Shown here in pieces: positions 15,231 through 23,112 of a stretch of DNA of 23,193 bases; position 1 is the first letter of the stretch; each line of letters opens with the position of its first letter. Where the stretch lies: positions 1-23,193 of the forward strand of contig CANKLD010000011.1 in the NCBI GenBank assembly GCA_947483095.1, read 5' to 3'. A model generated the notes under the pieces. That model did no database searches, had not been told where the DNA came from, and saw nothing but the letters and a program-made list of their open reading frames with translations. The translations under genes and the position numbers were made by a program. Source of the DNA: Bacteroidota bacterium (GTDB taxonomy: Bacteria > Bacteroidota > Bacteroidia > Flavobacteriales > Flavobacteriaceae).

Positions 15231-15238
15231 TATATTTG
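15231..15238 (+). promoter_or_regulatory. -7 box TATATTTG for the porin gene
   Basis: TATATTTG matches TAnnTTTG and lies 14 bp before the ATG at 15253, directly after the susCD terminator. No clear TTG is found at the -33 position. Confidence 0.55.
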
Positions 15239-15252
15239 TTAAAAATATATTT

Positions 15253-17205
15253 ATGAAATTTTGTTATTTACTTTTTATCTCATTACTCTCCTTTTCACTT
15301 TTTTCCCAAGTAGTAAACGAAGAAGAATCGGATACAGTAAAATTTAATTCTTTGATCATTGACCATAAAAATGACAAACCAAAAGCAACGATTTCTCAAT
15401 ATAGAATTATTACCCTGGAAAGGGATACGACTTTTGTAGATACATCACTAACCATTAAAAAAGAATACGATTACAATTACCTTCGTAGAGATATTTTCGG
15501 GTTAATGCCTTTCGCCAATGAAGGTCAAGCTTATACTACATTGCAATATTCTTCAAATCAACGAACTTCTTTTCCTGAGTTTGGGTATACTGGTAAGCAT
15601 TTTAATTATTACCAACCCAACGACATTAAATACTATTCTGTGGCAACACCATTTACCGAATTGTATTTTAAAACCGTTATGGAACAAGGTCAAAGCCTAG
15701 ATGCGTTTATTACTTTAAACACTTCAGAACAATTTAATTTTTCTATGGGCTATAAAGGTTTGCGCTCTTTAGGAAAATACATCAACCAACTTTCAAGCAC
15801 TGGAAATTTTAGATTTACCGCTAGTTATAATACTAAGAATAAACGCTATTATGCTAATTTCCATTATACCTCACAAGATATTTTGAATGGCGAAAATGGA
15901 GGTTTATCCAATCCAGAGAATTTTGAGGGCAATAATCCAGTTTATAATGAAAGGCCCCGATTAGATGTTTATTTAAAAGATGCTAAATCCACATTAATAG
16001 GGACTAGGTTATTCCTAGACCATAATTTTCAAATTAACGCTAAAAAGCGAAATAATAACCTTTATTTGACACATCAAATTAATTATGAAAATAAATATTT
16101 TGAATTCAATCAAGTAACGGTTCCTACTACTATTACTTCTAGTACCGGAGTAACTTCCACTTTGAATCGTTTCGGAGCTTCATTTGTTGCAGCAAATATT
16201 AATGACCAAGTGCGTTACAACAGAATGTACAATAAAGTAGGTGCCATTTATGAAAATACTACTTTAGGAAAATTTCAGTTTTTTGTAGATGATTTTAGAT
16301 ACAATTATTATTACAATTCAGTTTTGGTTTTAACTGCTCAAACCATTCCGAATGCTATCAACGATATTATTAATGATTTTGGAGGACAATACGAATATAG
16401 AAAAAACAAATGGAACGGTAAATTTCAATATTCCAGTTCTATTACAAAACAATCGTTATTTGATTTCAATGCGCATTTGAAATACCAATATAACGATAAA
16501 AATAACTTTTCTTTCGAATACCAAAACAGCAATAATTTGCCTAATAATATTTATAATTTACATCAAAGTAGTTATATTAATTACAACTGGTATAATAATT
16601 TTAAAAATGAAAAACACAATTCTTTGAAGGTCGAAGCTAATACCCAATGGGCAAGCGCTACTTTAGAATTGAATTCTATCAATGATTACTTGTATTTCAG
16701 TAATGATAATACTGCCGATTTGCAATTGGTTTCTCCAAAGCAGTATGATAAAACGATTAACCATATTTCCTTAAAAATTAGTAAGGAAGTCAAATTCAGA
16801 AAATGGGCGTTGGACAACACCTTTTTATATCAAAAAGTAGATCAATCGGATAAAATTTTGAATGTGCCGGATTTGGTTCTTCGTAACACACTCTATTATT
16901 CCGATTATTTCTTTAATAAAGCGATGTATCTTCAAACGGGTGTGATTTTTAATTATTTTACAAAATACTATGCCAACGATTACAACCCAATTTTGGGAGA
17001 GTTTTTTGTACAAAATCAAAAAGAAATTGGCGCTTATCCTAATATAGATTTATTTGCAAATGCAAGAATTCAACGCACCAGAATTTACCTAAAAGCCGAA
17101 CATTTTAATTCGTCAATGTCAGGAACTAACTACTATTCGTATCCAAAGAATCCGTATCACGACTTTATAATTCGTTTCGGTTTGGTGTGGAATTTCTTCG
17201 ATTAA
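15253..17205 (+). CDS. Putative porin, outer-membrane beta-barrel
   Basis: This encodes 650 residues. A signal peptide (about 1-18, LFSQ) is followed by a soluble N-terminal part with the conserved-looking YNYLRRDIFGLMPFANEGQAY (80-100). After that come long alternating hydrophobic/aromatic segments rich in Tyr, Asn and Phe, typical of outer-membrane strands, ending in the aromatic FIIRFGLVWNFFD. This matches the Bacteroidota putative porin family found widely in Flavobacteria. There is no TonB plug, so passive transport is likely; the solute is unknown. It is followed 31 bp later by the CBS-like enzyme on the same strand with no terminator between, so the two may be co-transcribed. Confidence 0.8.
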   Translation: MKFCYLLFISLLSFSLFSQVVNEEESDTVKFNSLIIDHKNDKPKATISQYRIITLERDTTFVDTSLTIKKEYDYNYLRRDIFGLMPFANEGQAYTTLQYSSNQRTSFPEFGYTGKHFNYYQPNDIKYYSVATPFTELYFKTVMEQGQSLDAFITLNTSEQFNFSMGYKGLRSLGKYINQLSSTGNFRFTASYNTKNKRYYANFHYTSQDILNGENGGLSNPENFEGNNPVYNERPRLDVYLKDAKSTLIGTRLFLDHNFQINAKKRNNNLYLTHQINYENKYFEFNQVTVPTTITSSTGVTSTLNRFGASFVAANINDQVRYNRMYNKVGAIYENTTLGKFQFFVDDFRYNYYYNSVLVLTAQTIPNAINDIINDFGGQYEYRKNKWNGKFQYSSSITKQSLFDFNAHLKYQYNDKNNFSFEYQNSNNLPNNIYNLHQSSYINYNWYNNFKNEKHNSLKVEANTQWASATLELNSINDYLYFSNDNTADLQLVSPKQYDKTINHISLKISKEVKFRKWALDNTFLYQKVDQSDKILNVPDLVLRNTLYYSDYFFNKAMYLQTGVIFNYFTKYYANDYNPILGEFFVQNQKEIGAYPNIDLFANARIQRTRIYLKAEHFNSSMSGTNYYSYPKNPYHDFIIRFGLVWNFFD

Positions 17206-17236
17206 TATTATTAGAACTATAAAAAATAAAAACTAA

Positions 17237-18598
17237 ATGCAATATTCAGATAACATACTAGGAACAATTGGCAATACGCCAATGGTTCGATTGAATAAAG
17301 TAACCGCAGAAATTGATGCGTTAGTACTTGCAAAAGTAGAAACCTTTAACCCTGGAAATTCTACTAAAGATAGAATGGCCCTAAAAATGGTTGAAGATGC
17401 TGAGGCTGACGGACGTTTACAGCCTGGAGGAACCATCATTGAAGGTACTTCTGGAAATACCGGAATGGGTTTGGCCTTAGCGGCAATAGTAAAAGGATAC
17501 AAATTAATTTGCGTGATAACTGACAAGCAATCGAAAGAAAAAATGGACATTCTTCGTGCAGTAGGAGCAAAAGTAGTAGTGTGCCCAACCGATGTAGAAC
17601 CTACTGATCCGCGTTCTTATTATTCCGTTTCCAAACGATTAGGGGAAGAAACGCCTAATTCTTGGTATGTAAACCAGTACGATAATCCATCCAATGCTTT
17701 GGCACATTACGAACAAACAGGTCCTGAAATTTGGAAACAAACCGACGGAAAAGTCACCCATTTTGTTGTGGGAGTTGGCACTGGAGGAACTATTTCTGGA
17801 ATTGGAAGATATTTGAAAGAACAAAATCCTAACGTTAAGGTTTGGGGAATTGACACCTATGGATCGGTTTTTAAAAAATACCACGAAACAGGAATATTCG
17901 ATGAAAATGAAATCTATTCCTACATCACAGAAGGAATAGGAGAAGATATTTTACCAAAAAATGTTGATTTTTCAATTATTGATGGATTTACAAAAGTGAC
18001 CGATAAAGATGCAGCAGTTTACACCAGAAAAATCGCTTTAGAGGAAGGGATATTTGTAGGAAATTCAGCCGGTGCATTAATTAAAGGGGTGCTTCAACTC
18101 AAAGAACACTTTAAACCTGAGGATGTAGTGGTAGTTTTATTTCACGATTCTGGAAGCCGATATATCGGTAAAATGTTTAATGATGACTGGATGCGAGAAC
18201 GCGGATTTCTAGACGAAGAAGTGGCCAAAGCGGAAGACGTAATAAAAGACCATATTGATAAACCATTAATTGTAGTGAAAACGGAAGAACTGGTTTCACA
18301 CGCAATTGAGCGCATGCGCAAATATAAAATCTCTCAAATTCCGGTGATTGACACGTCTGGTTTTGTTGGTTCTGTAGATGAATCCGACTTGTTTGAGAGT
18401 TATGTTTCAGATAAAAATGCTGGAGACAAACCGATTCGTGAAGTAATGGGAAAACCGTTTCCTATTGTAAAATTAGGAACTTCTATTGAAGAAGTTTCAA
18501 AATTATTCACTCGAGAAAATGCCGCAGTTTTAGTAGAACTAGGAAATGAAAAATACCATATTATTACAAAATATGATATTATAGGTTCCATACAATAA
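17237..18598 (+). CDS. Cystathionine beta-synthase-like PLP enzyme with CBS domain pair
   Basis: This 453-residue fold-type II PLP enzyme joins serine (or O-acetylserine) with homocysteine (or sulfide) in cysteine/transsulfuration metabolism. The catalytic domain covers about 1-325: Lys44 in FNPGNSTKDRMALK binds PLP, EGTSGNTGMGLA (69-80) binds the substrate carboxylate, and VGVGTGGTISGIGRY is the phosphate loop. After a linker (GFLDEEVAKAED) two CBS motifs fill about 335-453, as in human CBS, where they sense S-adenosylmethionine. There is no heme-binding N-terminal extension. Cystathionine beta-synthase is the best call; a cysteine synthase with CBS domains is the alternative. The gene ends in a terminator. 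Confidence 0.88.
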   Translation: MQYSDNILGTIGNTPMVRLNKVTAEIDALVLAKVETFNPGNSTKDRMALKMVEDAEADGRLQPGGTIIEGTSGNTGMGLALAAIVKGYKLICVITDKQSKEKMDILRAVGAKVVVCPTDVEPTDPRSYYSVSKRLGEETPNSWYVNQYDNPSNALAHYEQTGPEIWKQTDGKVTHFVVGVGTGGTISGIGRYLKEQNPNVKVWGIDTYGSVFKKYHETGIFDENEIYSYITEGIGEDILPKNVDFSIIDGFTKVTDKDAAVYTRKIALEEGIFVGNSAGALIKGVLQLKEHFKPEDVVVVLFHDSGSRYIGKMFNDDWMRERGFLDEEVAKAEDVIKDHIDKPLIVVKTEELVSHAIERMRKYKISQIPVIDTSGFVGSVDESDLFESYVSDKNAGDKPIREVMGKPFPIVKLGTSIEEVSKLFTRENAAVLVELGNEKYHIITKYDIIGSIQ

Positions 18599-18609
18599 TT
18601 CAAAATGTA

Positions 18610-18657
18610 AATAAAAGTAATATTGACCACTATTGTCGGTATTACTTTTATTTTTTA
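18610..18657 (+). terminator. Rho-independent terminator after the CBS-like gene
   Basis: An 18-bp stem (18610-18627 with 18635-18652), containing two G-T wobbles, encloses a 7-nt loop and runs into a T-rich tail at 18651-18657. It starts 12 bp after the stop. The arms are AATAAAAGTAATATTGAC and GTCGGTATTACTTTTATT. Because the arms are A/T-flanked it could also work in reverse. Confidence 0.85.
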
Positions 18658-18706
18658 TAGGTTGATTTCAAAAATCTAAAATTAGAAATCTCAAATCTTA
18701 ATTCAA

Positions 18707-19189
18707 ATGACTTTCACAGCTATAGATTTTGAAACTGCAAATGGATATCATCCATGTTCTGTCGGAATAGTTACGGTTGAAAATGGAGTGATTGTAGATG
18801 AATTTGTAACGTTAATTAAGCCATTAAACAATTATTATTCTCCTTTTACCATTCAGGTTCATGGAATTTATCCCAAGGACACAGTAAATGCTAAGACCTT
18901 CCCCCAACTATTTCCAGAAATTCAAAAACGACTACAAAATAGAGTAATAGTTGCCCACAATGAAAGTTTCGACCGAAATGTTTTGGCAAAAACCATGGCG
19001 CTATACGGGTTGGACTACAGTAGTTTAAATATAGGTACTCGTTGGGAATGTACCGTAAAAATATATAAAGCCAAAGGTTTTAAACCAGCAAAATTGAGCG
19101 ATTGTTGTCGAATTATGAATATTCAACTGAACCATCATGAAGCGTTATCGGATGCTCGAGCTTGCGCCAAATTGTATCTGCTTAGATAA
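18707..19189 (+). CDS. DnaQ-like DEDDh 3'-5' exonuclease
   Basis: This 160-residue exonuclease domain stands alone. All five DEDDh residues are present: Asp7 and Glu9 in AIDFETA, Asp89 in AHNESFDRN, and His144 and Asp149 in NHHEALSDARA. It digests single-stranded DNA or RNA from the 3' end with two metal ions. The domain resembles stand-alone epsilon-like exonucleases rather than the polymerase III subunit, since it lacks a C-terminal polymerase-binding extension. It has no obvious TAnnTTTG promoter in the 50 bp after the preceding terminator. Confidence 0.9.
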   Translation: MTFTAIDFETANGYHPCSVGIVTVENGVIVDEFVTLIKPLNNYYSPFTIQVHGIYPKDTVNAKTFPQLFPEIQKRLQNRVIVAHNESFDRNVLAKTMALYGLDYSSLNIGTRWECTVKIYKAKGFKPAKLSDCCRIMNIQLNHHEALSDARACAKLYLLR

Positions 19190-19279
19190 TTAACACTTCT
19201 TTTTTCGGATACATGTTTTCGGCATAGCTTTTTTGACTACATTCGACAAAATAATTATAACTAGTATACGCCATTTAAA

Positions 19280-20554
19280 ATGAAAGAAGATTTCCTGCAC
19301 TATTTGTGGAAATTCAAGAAATTCGACACTTCGAATTTAACTACTTCTAACGGGGAGAAACTAACTATTGAAAATTCTGGAAGTTACCTGCAACTCGCTG
19401 GCCCTGATTTTTTTAACTCCCAAATTACTATTGAAAATCAAAAATGGGCTGGAAATGTTGAAATTCACCTAAAATCCTCCGATTGGTATGCGCATCATCA
19501 TGAACGTGATTCCAATTATGACAGCGTAATTCTCCATGTAGTTTGGGAACATGACGTAGAAATCTTCCGAAAAAACAACACGGAAATCCCTGTATTAATT
19601 CTTAAAAATCTGGTTTCAAAAGAAACGCTCAATAATTACCATTCTCTAGTTTCACCTAAATCTTGGATTTATTGTGAAAAACAAATTAATTCTGTCAACT
19701 CATTTATCATGTTGAGTTGGCAAGAACGTTTGTTTTTTGAACGCTTAGAACGAAAATCCAAACCTATTTTTGATTTAGCGGAAAGTACGATGCAAGATTG
19801 GGACGCGATTTTATTTTGCCAATTGGCGAAAAATTTCGGTTTAAATACCAATGGCAATTCCTTTTATAATATGGCCAATTCAATTCCGTTTTCCATTATT
19901 CGTAAAGAGGGAAACGACCTTTTTAATTTAGAAAGTTTGTTGTTTGGCATCGCCGGTTTATTAGAAATAAATAAAGAAGATCATTATTTTAAAAAGCTAA
20001 AAGGGAATTTTGACTATTTAGTTCAAAAATACCAATTAGAATCCAATTCATTTACTTCGTTACAATTTTTCAAACATCGGCCGGATAATTTTCCAACGAT
20101 TCGAGTTTCGCAGTTGGCCAATATATATTATTGTCAGCAACAGCTATTTTCGAAAATTATAAAAGCTGATAATGTTGCCACTATTTATGAAATTTTTGAC
20201 AAGTCGGTTTCAGAATATTGGGAAACGCATTATCAATTCGATAAAATTAGCCCGAAGAAAAAGAAAGCTTTGTCAAAATCATTCATCGATTTATTGATTA
20301 TAAATACCATTATTCCGTTACAATTTGCTTACGCCAAAAGCCAAGGCAAAGAAATATCGGAGAAATTAATATCGTTGTTAAACCAAGTCAAACCTGAAGC
20401 TAATGCAATTATTGATAAGTTTTCTTCTTTTGGATTAAAAGCACAAAACGCATTTGAAACCCAAGCTTTATTGCAATTAAAAAATGAATATTGTAATAAA
20501 AGTCGGTGTTTAGAATGTACAATTGGAATGGAATTATTGAAATCTGAAGTATAA
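19280..20554 (+). CDS. DUF2851 family protein
   Basis: This 424-residue soluble protein matches the Bacteroidota DUF2851 family: MKEDFLHYLWKFKKFD at the start, GPDFFNSQITIENQKWAGNVEIHL (about 40-64) and WYAHHHERDSNYDSVILHVVWEHD (about 69-92). The end has a Cys-x4-Cys-x2-Cys arrangement (Cys405, Cys410, Cys413), which together with an upstream residue could bind a metal or Fe-S cluster. No function is known to me. The conserved His/Asp/Glu cluster near residues 58-92 resembles a nuclease-like acidic site, but that is only an impression. It sits between an exonuclease gene and a helix-hairpin-helix gene. Confidence 0.85.
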   Translation: MKEDFLHYLWKFKKFDTSNLTTSNGEKLTIENSGSYLQLAGPDFFNSQITIENQKWAGNVEIHLKSSDWYAHHHERDSNYDSVILHVVWEHDVEIFRKNNTEIPVLILKNLVSKETLNNYHSLVSPKSWIYCEKQINSVNSFIMLSWQERLFFERLERKSKPIFDLAESTMQDWDAILFCQLAKNFGLNTNGNSFYNMANSIPFSIIRKEGNDLFNLESLLFGIAGLLEINKEDHYFKKLKGNFDYLVQKYQLESNSFTSLQFFKHRPDNFPTIRVSQLANIYYCQQQLFSKIIKADNVATIYEIFDKSVSEYWETHYQFDKISPKKKKALSKSFIDLLIINTIIPLQFAYAKSQGKEISEKLISLLNQVKPEANAIIDKFSSFGLKAQNAFETQALLQLKNEYCNKSRCLECTIGMELLKSEV

Positions 20555-20566
20555 ATGCTAAATTTG
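20537..20566 (+). promoter_or_regulatory. Promoter for the PspC gene (TTG-N19-TAAATTTG)
   Basis: TTG (20537-20539) and TAAATTTG (20559-20566) are 19 bp apart, a full match to the Bacteroidota consensus. The -33 element lies inside the end of the DUF2851 gene. The -7 box ends 22 bp before the ATG at 20589. Confidence 0.75.
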
Positions 20567-20588
20567 TAATCGTTATAAATTTATAGTA

Positions 20589-20816
20589 ATGAAATTAATA
20601 CTTCGGTTAAAATATTTTTTCGAGAAACACGGATTTCATGTTTCTTCGCGTCTTGCCGATGCGTTGGGAATGCGAGCCAATAGCGTACGATTATTTTTTA
20701 TTTACATATCGTTTGTTACTGCGGGACTTTGGTTTGGAGTATATCTAACATTGGCCTTTTGGTGGCGACTAAAAGATCTCATTCGAGCGAAACGGTGCTC
20801 CGTTTTCGACTTATAA
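20589..20816 (+). CDS. Short PspC-domain membrane protein
   Basis: This encodes 75 residues. The N-terminal half (FFEKHGFHVSSRLADALGMRANSVRLFFIYISF) has the order of a PspC domain: a short helical segment, then the Arg-x-x-Arg-x-x-x-hydrophobic run into the membrane. One or two tightly spaced membrane segments follow at about 34-60. The ending RLKDLIRAKRCSVFDL is basic and cytoplasmic. PspC proteins take part in membrane-stress responses in other bacteria; in Flavobacteria this short form stands alone without pspA/F, so its role is unknown. It has its own promoter and is followed 10 bp later by the helix-hairpin-helix gene. Confidence 0.8.
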   Translation: MKLILRLKYFFEKHGFHVSSRLADALGMRANSVRLFFIYISFVTAGLWFGVYLTLAFWWRLKDLIRAKRCSVFDL

Positions 20817-20826
20817 AACTACTATT

Positions 20827-21687
20827 ATGAAATTAAAATCCTACTTCCAGTATTCAAAATCGCAAAGAAGTGGGATTTTTTTATTAGTGCTATTGTGTGT
20901 GGTTTGCCAATTTTCATTTTTCTATTGGGATCCAAGTTCTGAAAACGGGGAGAATTCCGAAAAACAAAAATGGATTGGTTTACAAGCTAAAGTCGATTCT
21001 TTAAAAGTAGAAAAACAAAATTATATTCCTAAAATTTATCCGTTTAATCCTAATTTTATTTCCGATTATAAAGGGAGTAAATTAGGAATGTCAATTGAGG
21101 AAATTGATCGGCTTTTGAATTTCAGAAAAACCAACCAATATGTAAATTCAGCCTCAGAATTTCAAAAAGTGACTCAAGTTTCAGATTCTTTACTGAATGC
21201 TATTTCACCCTATTTTAAATTTCCTGATTGGGTTAATAAAGGTAAAGCTAAAAGTTATAAGCCATTTGAAAAGAGAATAGAAAAGATTATCGTTTTAGAT
21301 ATCAATTTGGCCACAAATGAAGACTTAATTAAAATATTCGGAATTGGACCTGCATTATCCGATCGAATTTTGAAACAAAAAGAACTTTTAGGCGGTTTTG
21401 TAAGCATGAAGCAAATGAACGATGTTTGGGGACTTTCACCTGAAGTGATTGAGAATTTAAATAAGCATTTTAAGGTAGTATCTTTGCCAAAAATTAAAAA
21501 GATAGACATTAACAATTCGTCAATAAAAGAGCTAATGGTATTTCCCTATTTTAAATATTCATTGGCTAAAGCAATAGTGACTTACAGAAGTATGAACGGC
21601 GATTTTAAAATTTTTGAGGATTTAACAAAAATTAACGGTTTTCCAAGTGAAAAATTAGACATTATTCGTTTATATTTGTATTTATAA
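20827..21687 (+). CDS. Membrane-anchored helix-hairpin-helix (ComEA-like) protein
   Basis: This encodes 286 residues. A single membrane segment lies at about 15-34 after a short basic N-terminus, then a linker, then three helix-hairpin-helix units. The first (about 88-135) is degenerate. The second (about 158-215) holds INLATNEDLIKIFGIGPALSDRIL, with the GIGP hairpin. The third (about 227-286) begins DINNSSIKELMVFPYFKYSLAKAI. The ComEA-type HhH fold binds DNA without sequence specificity, suggesting a DNA-binding role outside the inner membrane, possibly DNA uptake. No other competence gene is next to it. Ten bp separate it from the PspC gene and 19 bp from the acyl-CoA dehydrogenase gene. 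Confidence 0.85.
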   Translation: MKLKSYFQYSKSQRSGIFLLVLLCVVCQFSFFYWDPSSENGENSEKQKWIGLQAKVDSLKVEKQNYIPKIYPFNPNFISDYKGSKLGMSIEEIDRLLNFRKTNQYVNSASEFQKVTQVSDSLLNAISPYFKFPDWVNKGKAKSYKPFEKRIEKIIVLDINLATNEDLIKIFGIGPALSDRILKQKELLGGFVSMKQMNDVWGLSPEVIENLNKHFKVVSLPKIKKIDINNSSIKELMVFPYFKYSLAKAIVTYRSMNGDFKIFEDLTKINGFPSEKLDIIRLYLYL

Positions 21688-21706
21688 CCAAATACACAGA
21701 ATCACT

Positions 21707-22846
21707 ATGAATTTTGACTCTAATGAAACTCAATTAATGATTGCACAATCCATTAGAGATTTTGCAGAAATAAATATTCGTCCTTTTATAATGGATTGGG
21801 ATGAAGCGCAAACTTTCCCGGTTCCTCTATTTAAAAAATTGGGTAAAATGGGATTTATGGGAGTATTAATTCCTGAGGAATATGGAGGTTCAGGTTTAGG
21901 TTACCACGAATACATTACCATAGTAGAAGAAATTTCAAAGGTCGATCCGTCGATTGGATTGTCTGTTGCTGCGCACAATTCATTGTGTACGAATCATATT
22001 CTGACATTTGGAAATGAGGAGCAAAAGAAAAAATGGATTCCAAAATTGGCTTCGGCGGAACATATTGGCGCTTGGGGTTTAACCGAACACAATACGGGAT
22101 CAGATGCCGGAGGAATGAATACCACCGCTGTTAAAGAGGGTGATTCTTGGATTGTAAATGGATCGAAAAATTTTATAACGCATGCTATTTCTGGAGATAT
22201 TGCAGTTGTAATTGTTAGAACTGGTGAAAAAGGAGATTCGAAAGGGATGACCGCTTTTGTATTTGAAAAAGGAATGCCCGGATTTACATCTGGAAAAAAA
22301 GAAAATAAATTAGGGATGCGAGCGAGTGAAACTGCCGAATTAATTTTTGACAATTGCCGCGTTCCCGATGCGAATAGATTAGGAGACGTTGGACAAGGAT
22401 TTGTGCAAGCAATGAAAATTTTAGATGGGGGTAGAATATCTATTGGAGCACTTTCACTTGGAATTGCAAAAGGAGCCTATGAAGCGGCATTAAAATATTC
22501 AAAAGAAAGACACCAGTTTGGGCAACCTATAAGCAGTTTTCAAGGAATTTCGTTTAAGTTGGCTGAAATGGCAACTGAAATTGAAGCCTCAGAATTATTA
22601 TTACACAAAGCAGCTTTCTTAAAAGAGCAACACCGCCCAGTTACCACATTAGGCGCTATGGCAAAAATGTATTCTTCGGAAGTTTGTGTAAAAGTAGCTA
22701 ACGAAGCCATTCAAATTCACGGTGGATATGGTTATACCAAAGATTACCCTGTGGAAAAATTCTACCGAGATTCGAAATTATGCACGATAGGCGAGGGAAC
22801 TACTGAAATTCAAAAGGTGGTAATTGCTAGGAATATTTTGAAATAG
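21707..22846 (+). CDS. Acyl-CoA dehydrogenase
   Basis: This is a 379-residue FAD enzyme of normal family length. It oxidises acyl-CoA to 2,3-enoyl-CoA and passes electrons to electron-transfer flavoprotein. The N-terminal helical domain (about 1-115) is followed by the flavin-binding GLTEHNTGSDAGGM (about 126-139), the middle beta-domain, and the C-terminal domain with QIHGGYGYTKDYPVEKFYRD. Glu363 in IGEGTTEIQ is in the position of the catalytic base of short/medium-chain enzymes. The chain-length or branched-chain preference cannot be read. The TAG stop is the first three bases of a tandem repeat array. Transcription ends at the hairpin at 22945. Confidence 0.93.
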   Translation: MNFDSNETQLMIAQSIRDFAEINIRPFIMDWDEAQTFPVPLFKKLGKMGFMGVLIPEEYGGSGLGYHEYITIVEEISKVDPSIGLSVAAHNSLCTNHILTFGNEEQKKKWIPKLASAEHIGAWGLTEHNTGSDAGGMNTTAVKEGDSWIVNGSKNFITHAISGDIAVVIVRTGEKGDSKGMTAFVFEKGMPGFTSGKKENKLGMRASETAELIFDNCRVPDANRLGDVGQGFVQAMKILDGGRISIGALSLGIAKGAYEAALKYSKERHQFGQPISSFQGISFKLAEMATEIEASELLLHKAAFLKEQHRPVTTLGAMAKMYSSEVCVKVANEAIQIHGGYGYTKDYPVEKFYRDSKLCTIGEGTTEIQKVVIARNILK

Positions 22847-22933
22847 ACTTGTAGATAAGAGACGAAGAGATAATAGACTTGTAGATAAGAGACGAAGAGA
22901 TAATAGACGAAGAGATAATGGAGGAAGAGATAA
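22844..22933 (+). repeat. Tandem 15-bp repeat array starting at the acyl-CoA dehydrogenase stop codon
   Basis: Six consecutive 15-bp units end in GATAA: TAGACTTGTAGATAA, GAGACGAAGAGATAA, TAGACTTGTAGATAA, GAGACGAAGAGATAA, TAGACGAAGAGATAA and TGGAGGAAGAGATAA. Units 1-2 and 3-4 make a perfect 30-bp duplication (22844-22873 and 22874-22903). The first three bases are the stop of the upstream gene. A near-complete inverted copy lies beyond the terminator at 23003-23020. Confidence 0.85.
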
Positions 22934-22944
22934 TAGATAAAAGA

Positions 22945-22978
22945 GTCAAGAAACGAGAAAATGTTTCTTGGCTTTTTT
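22945..22978 (+). terminator. Rho-independent terminator after the acyl-CoA dehydrogenase gene
   Basis: A 10-bp stem (GTCAAGAAAC at 22945-22954 with GTTTCTTGGC at 22963-22972, one G-T wobble) with an 8-nt loop is followed by six T residues (22973-22978). It lies just beyond the tandem repeats. Confidence 0.85.
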
Positions 22979-23002
22979 GTTACTGTTTGTTTTAGTCTTT
23001 CA

Positions 23003-23020
23003 TCTCTTCGTCTATTATCT
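23003..23020 (-). repeat. Inverted copy of the tandem-repeat motif
   Basis: TCTCTTCGTCTATTATCT is the exact reverse complement of 22898-22915 within the tandem array. The two arms flank the terminator hairpin about 90 bp apart, so a long cruciform or mRNA stem is possible. Confidence 0.75.
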
Positions 23021-23075
23021 ATCATCTCAAAAAAAATAATTCATAATTTATAATTCATAATTTAAAATAATAAAT

Positions 23076-23083
23076 TACATTTG
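23076..23083 (+). promoter_or_regulatory. rpsU promoter -7 box (TACATTTG)
   Basis: TACATTTG matches TAnnTTTG and is followed by CA, 29 bp before the rpsU ATG. The region just upstream (23037-23066) is a repeated AATTCATAATTTA sequence with no clear TTG. Confidence 0.6.
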
Positions 23084-23096
23084 CACCCTTAACGAG

Positions 23097-23104
23097 AGGA
23101 GGTG
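23097..23104 (+). promoter_or_regulatory. Strong Shine-Dalgarno sequence of rpsU
   Basis: AGGAGGTG is fully complementary to the 16S rRNA 3' tail (CACCUCCU) and sits 8 nt before the ATG, an ideal spacing. Flanking bases GAG extend the pairing with a wobble. None of the other starts I examined in this window has such a sequence, consistent with the known avoidance of Shine-Dalgarno sites in Flavobacteria. Confidence 0.9.
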
Positions 23105-23112
23105 TCTATATT

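Noticed and set aside
17233..17550. 105-codon - strand frame over the start of the CBS-like gene
   Set aside because: It is antisense to a conserved PLP-binding region and has no recognisable product.
22844..22933. Possible CRISPR array
   Set aside because: The 15-bp units are directly adjacent with no unique spacers, and no cas genes are present.
22810..23025. 71-codon - strand frame with repeated YLFVSYLQVY
   Set aside because: The protein repeats are only the translation of the tandem 15-bp DNA array and terminator region; no start signal or family is seen.
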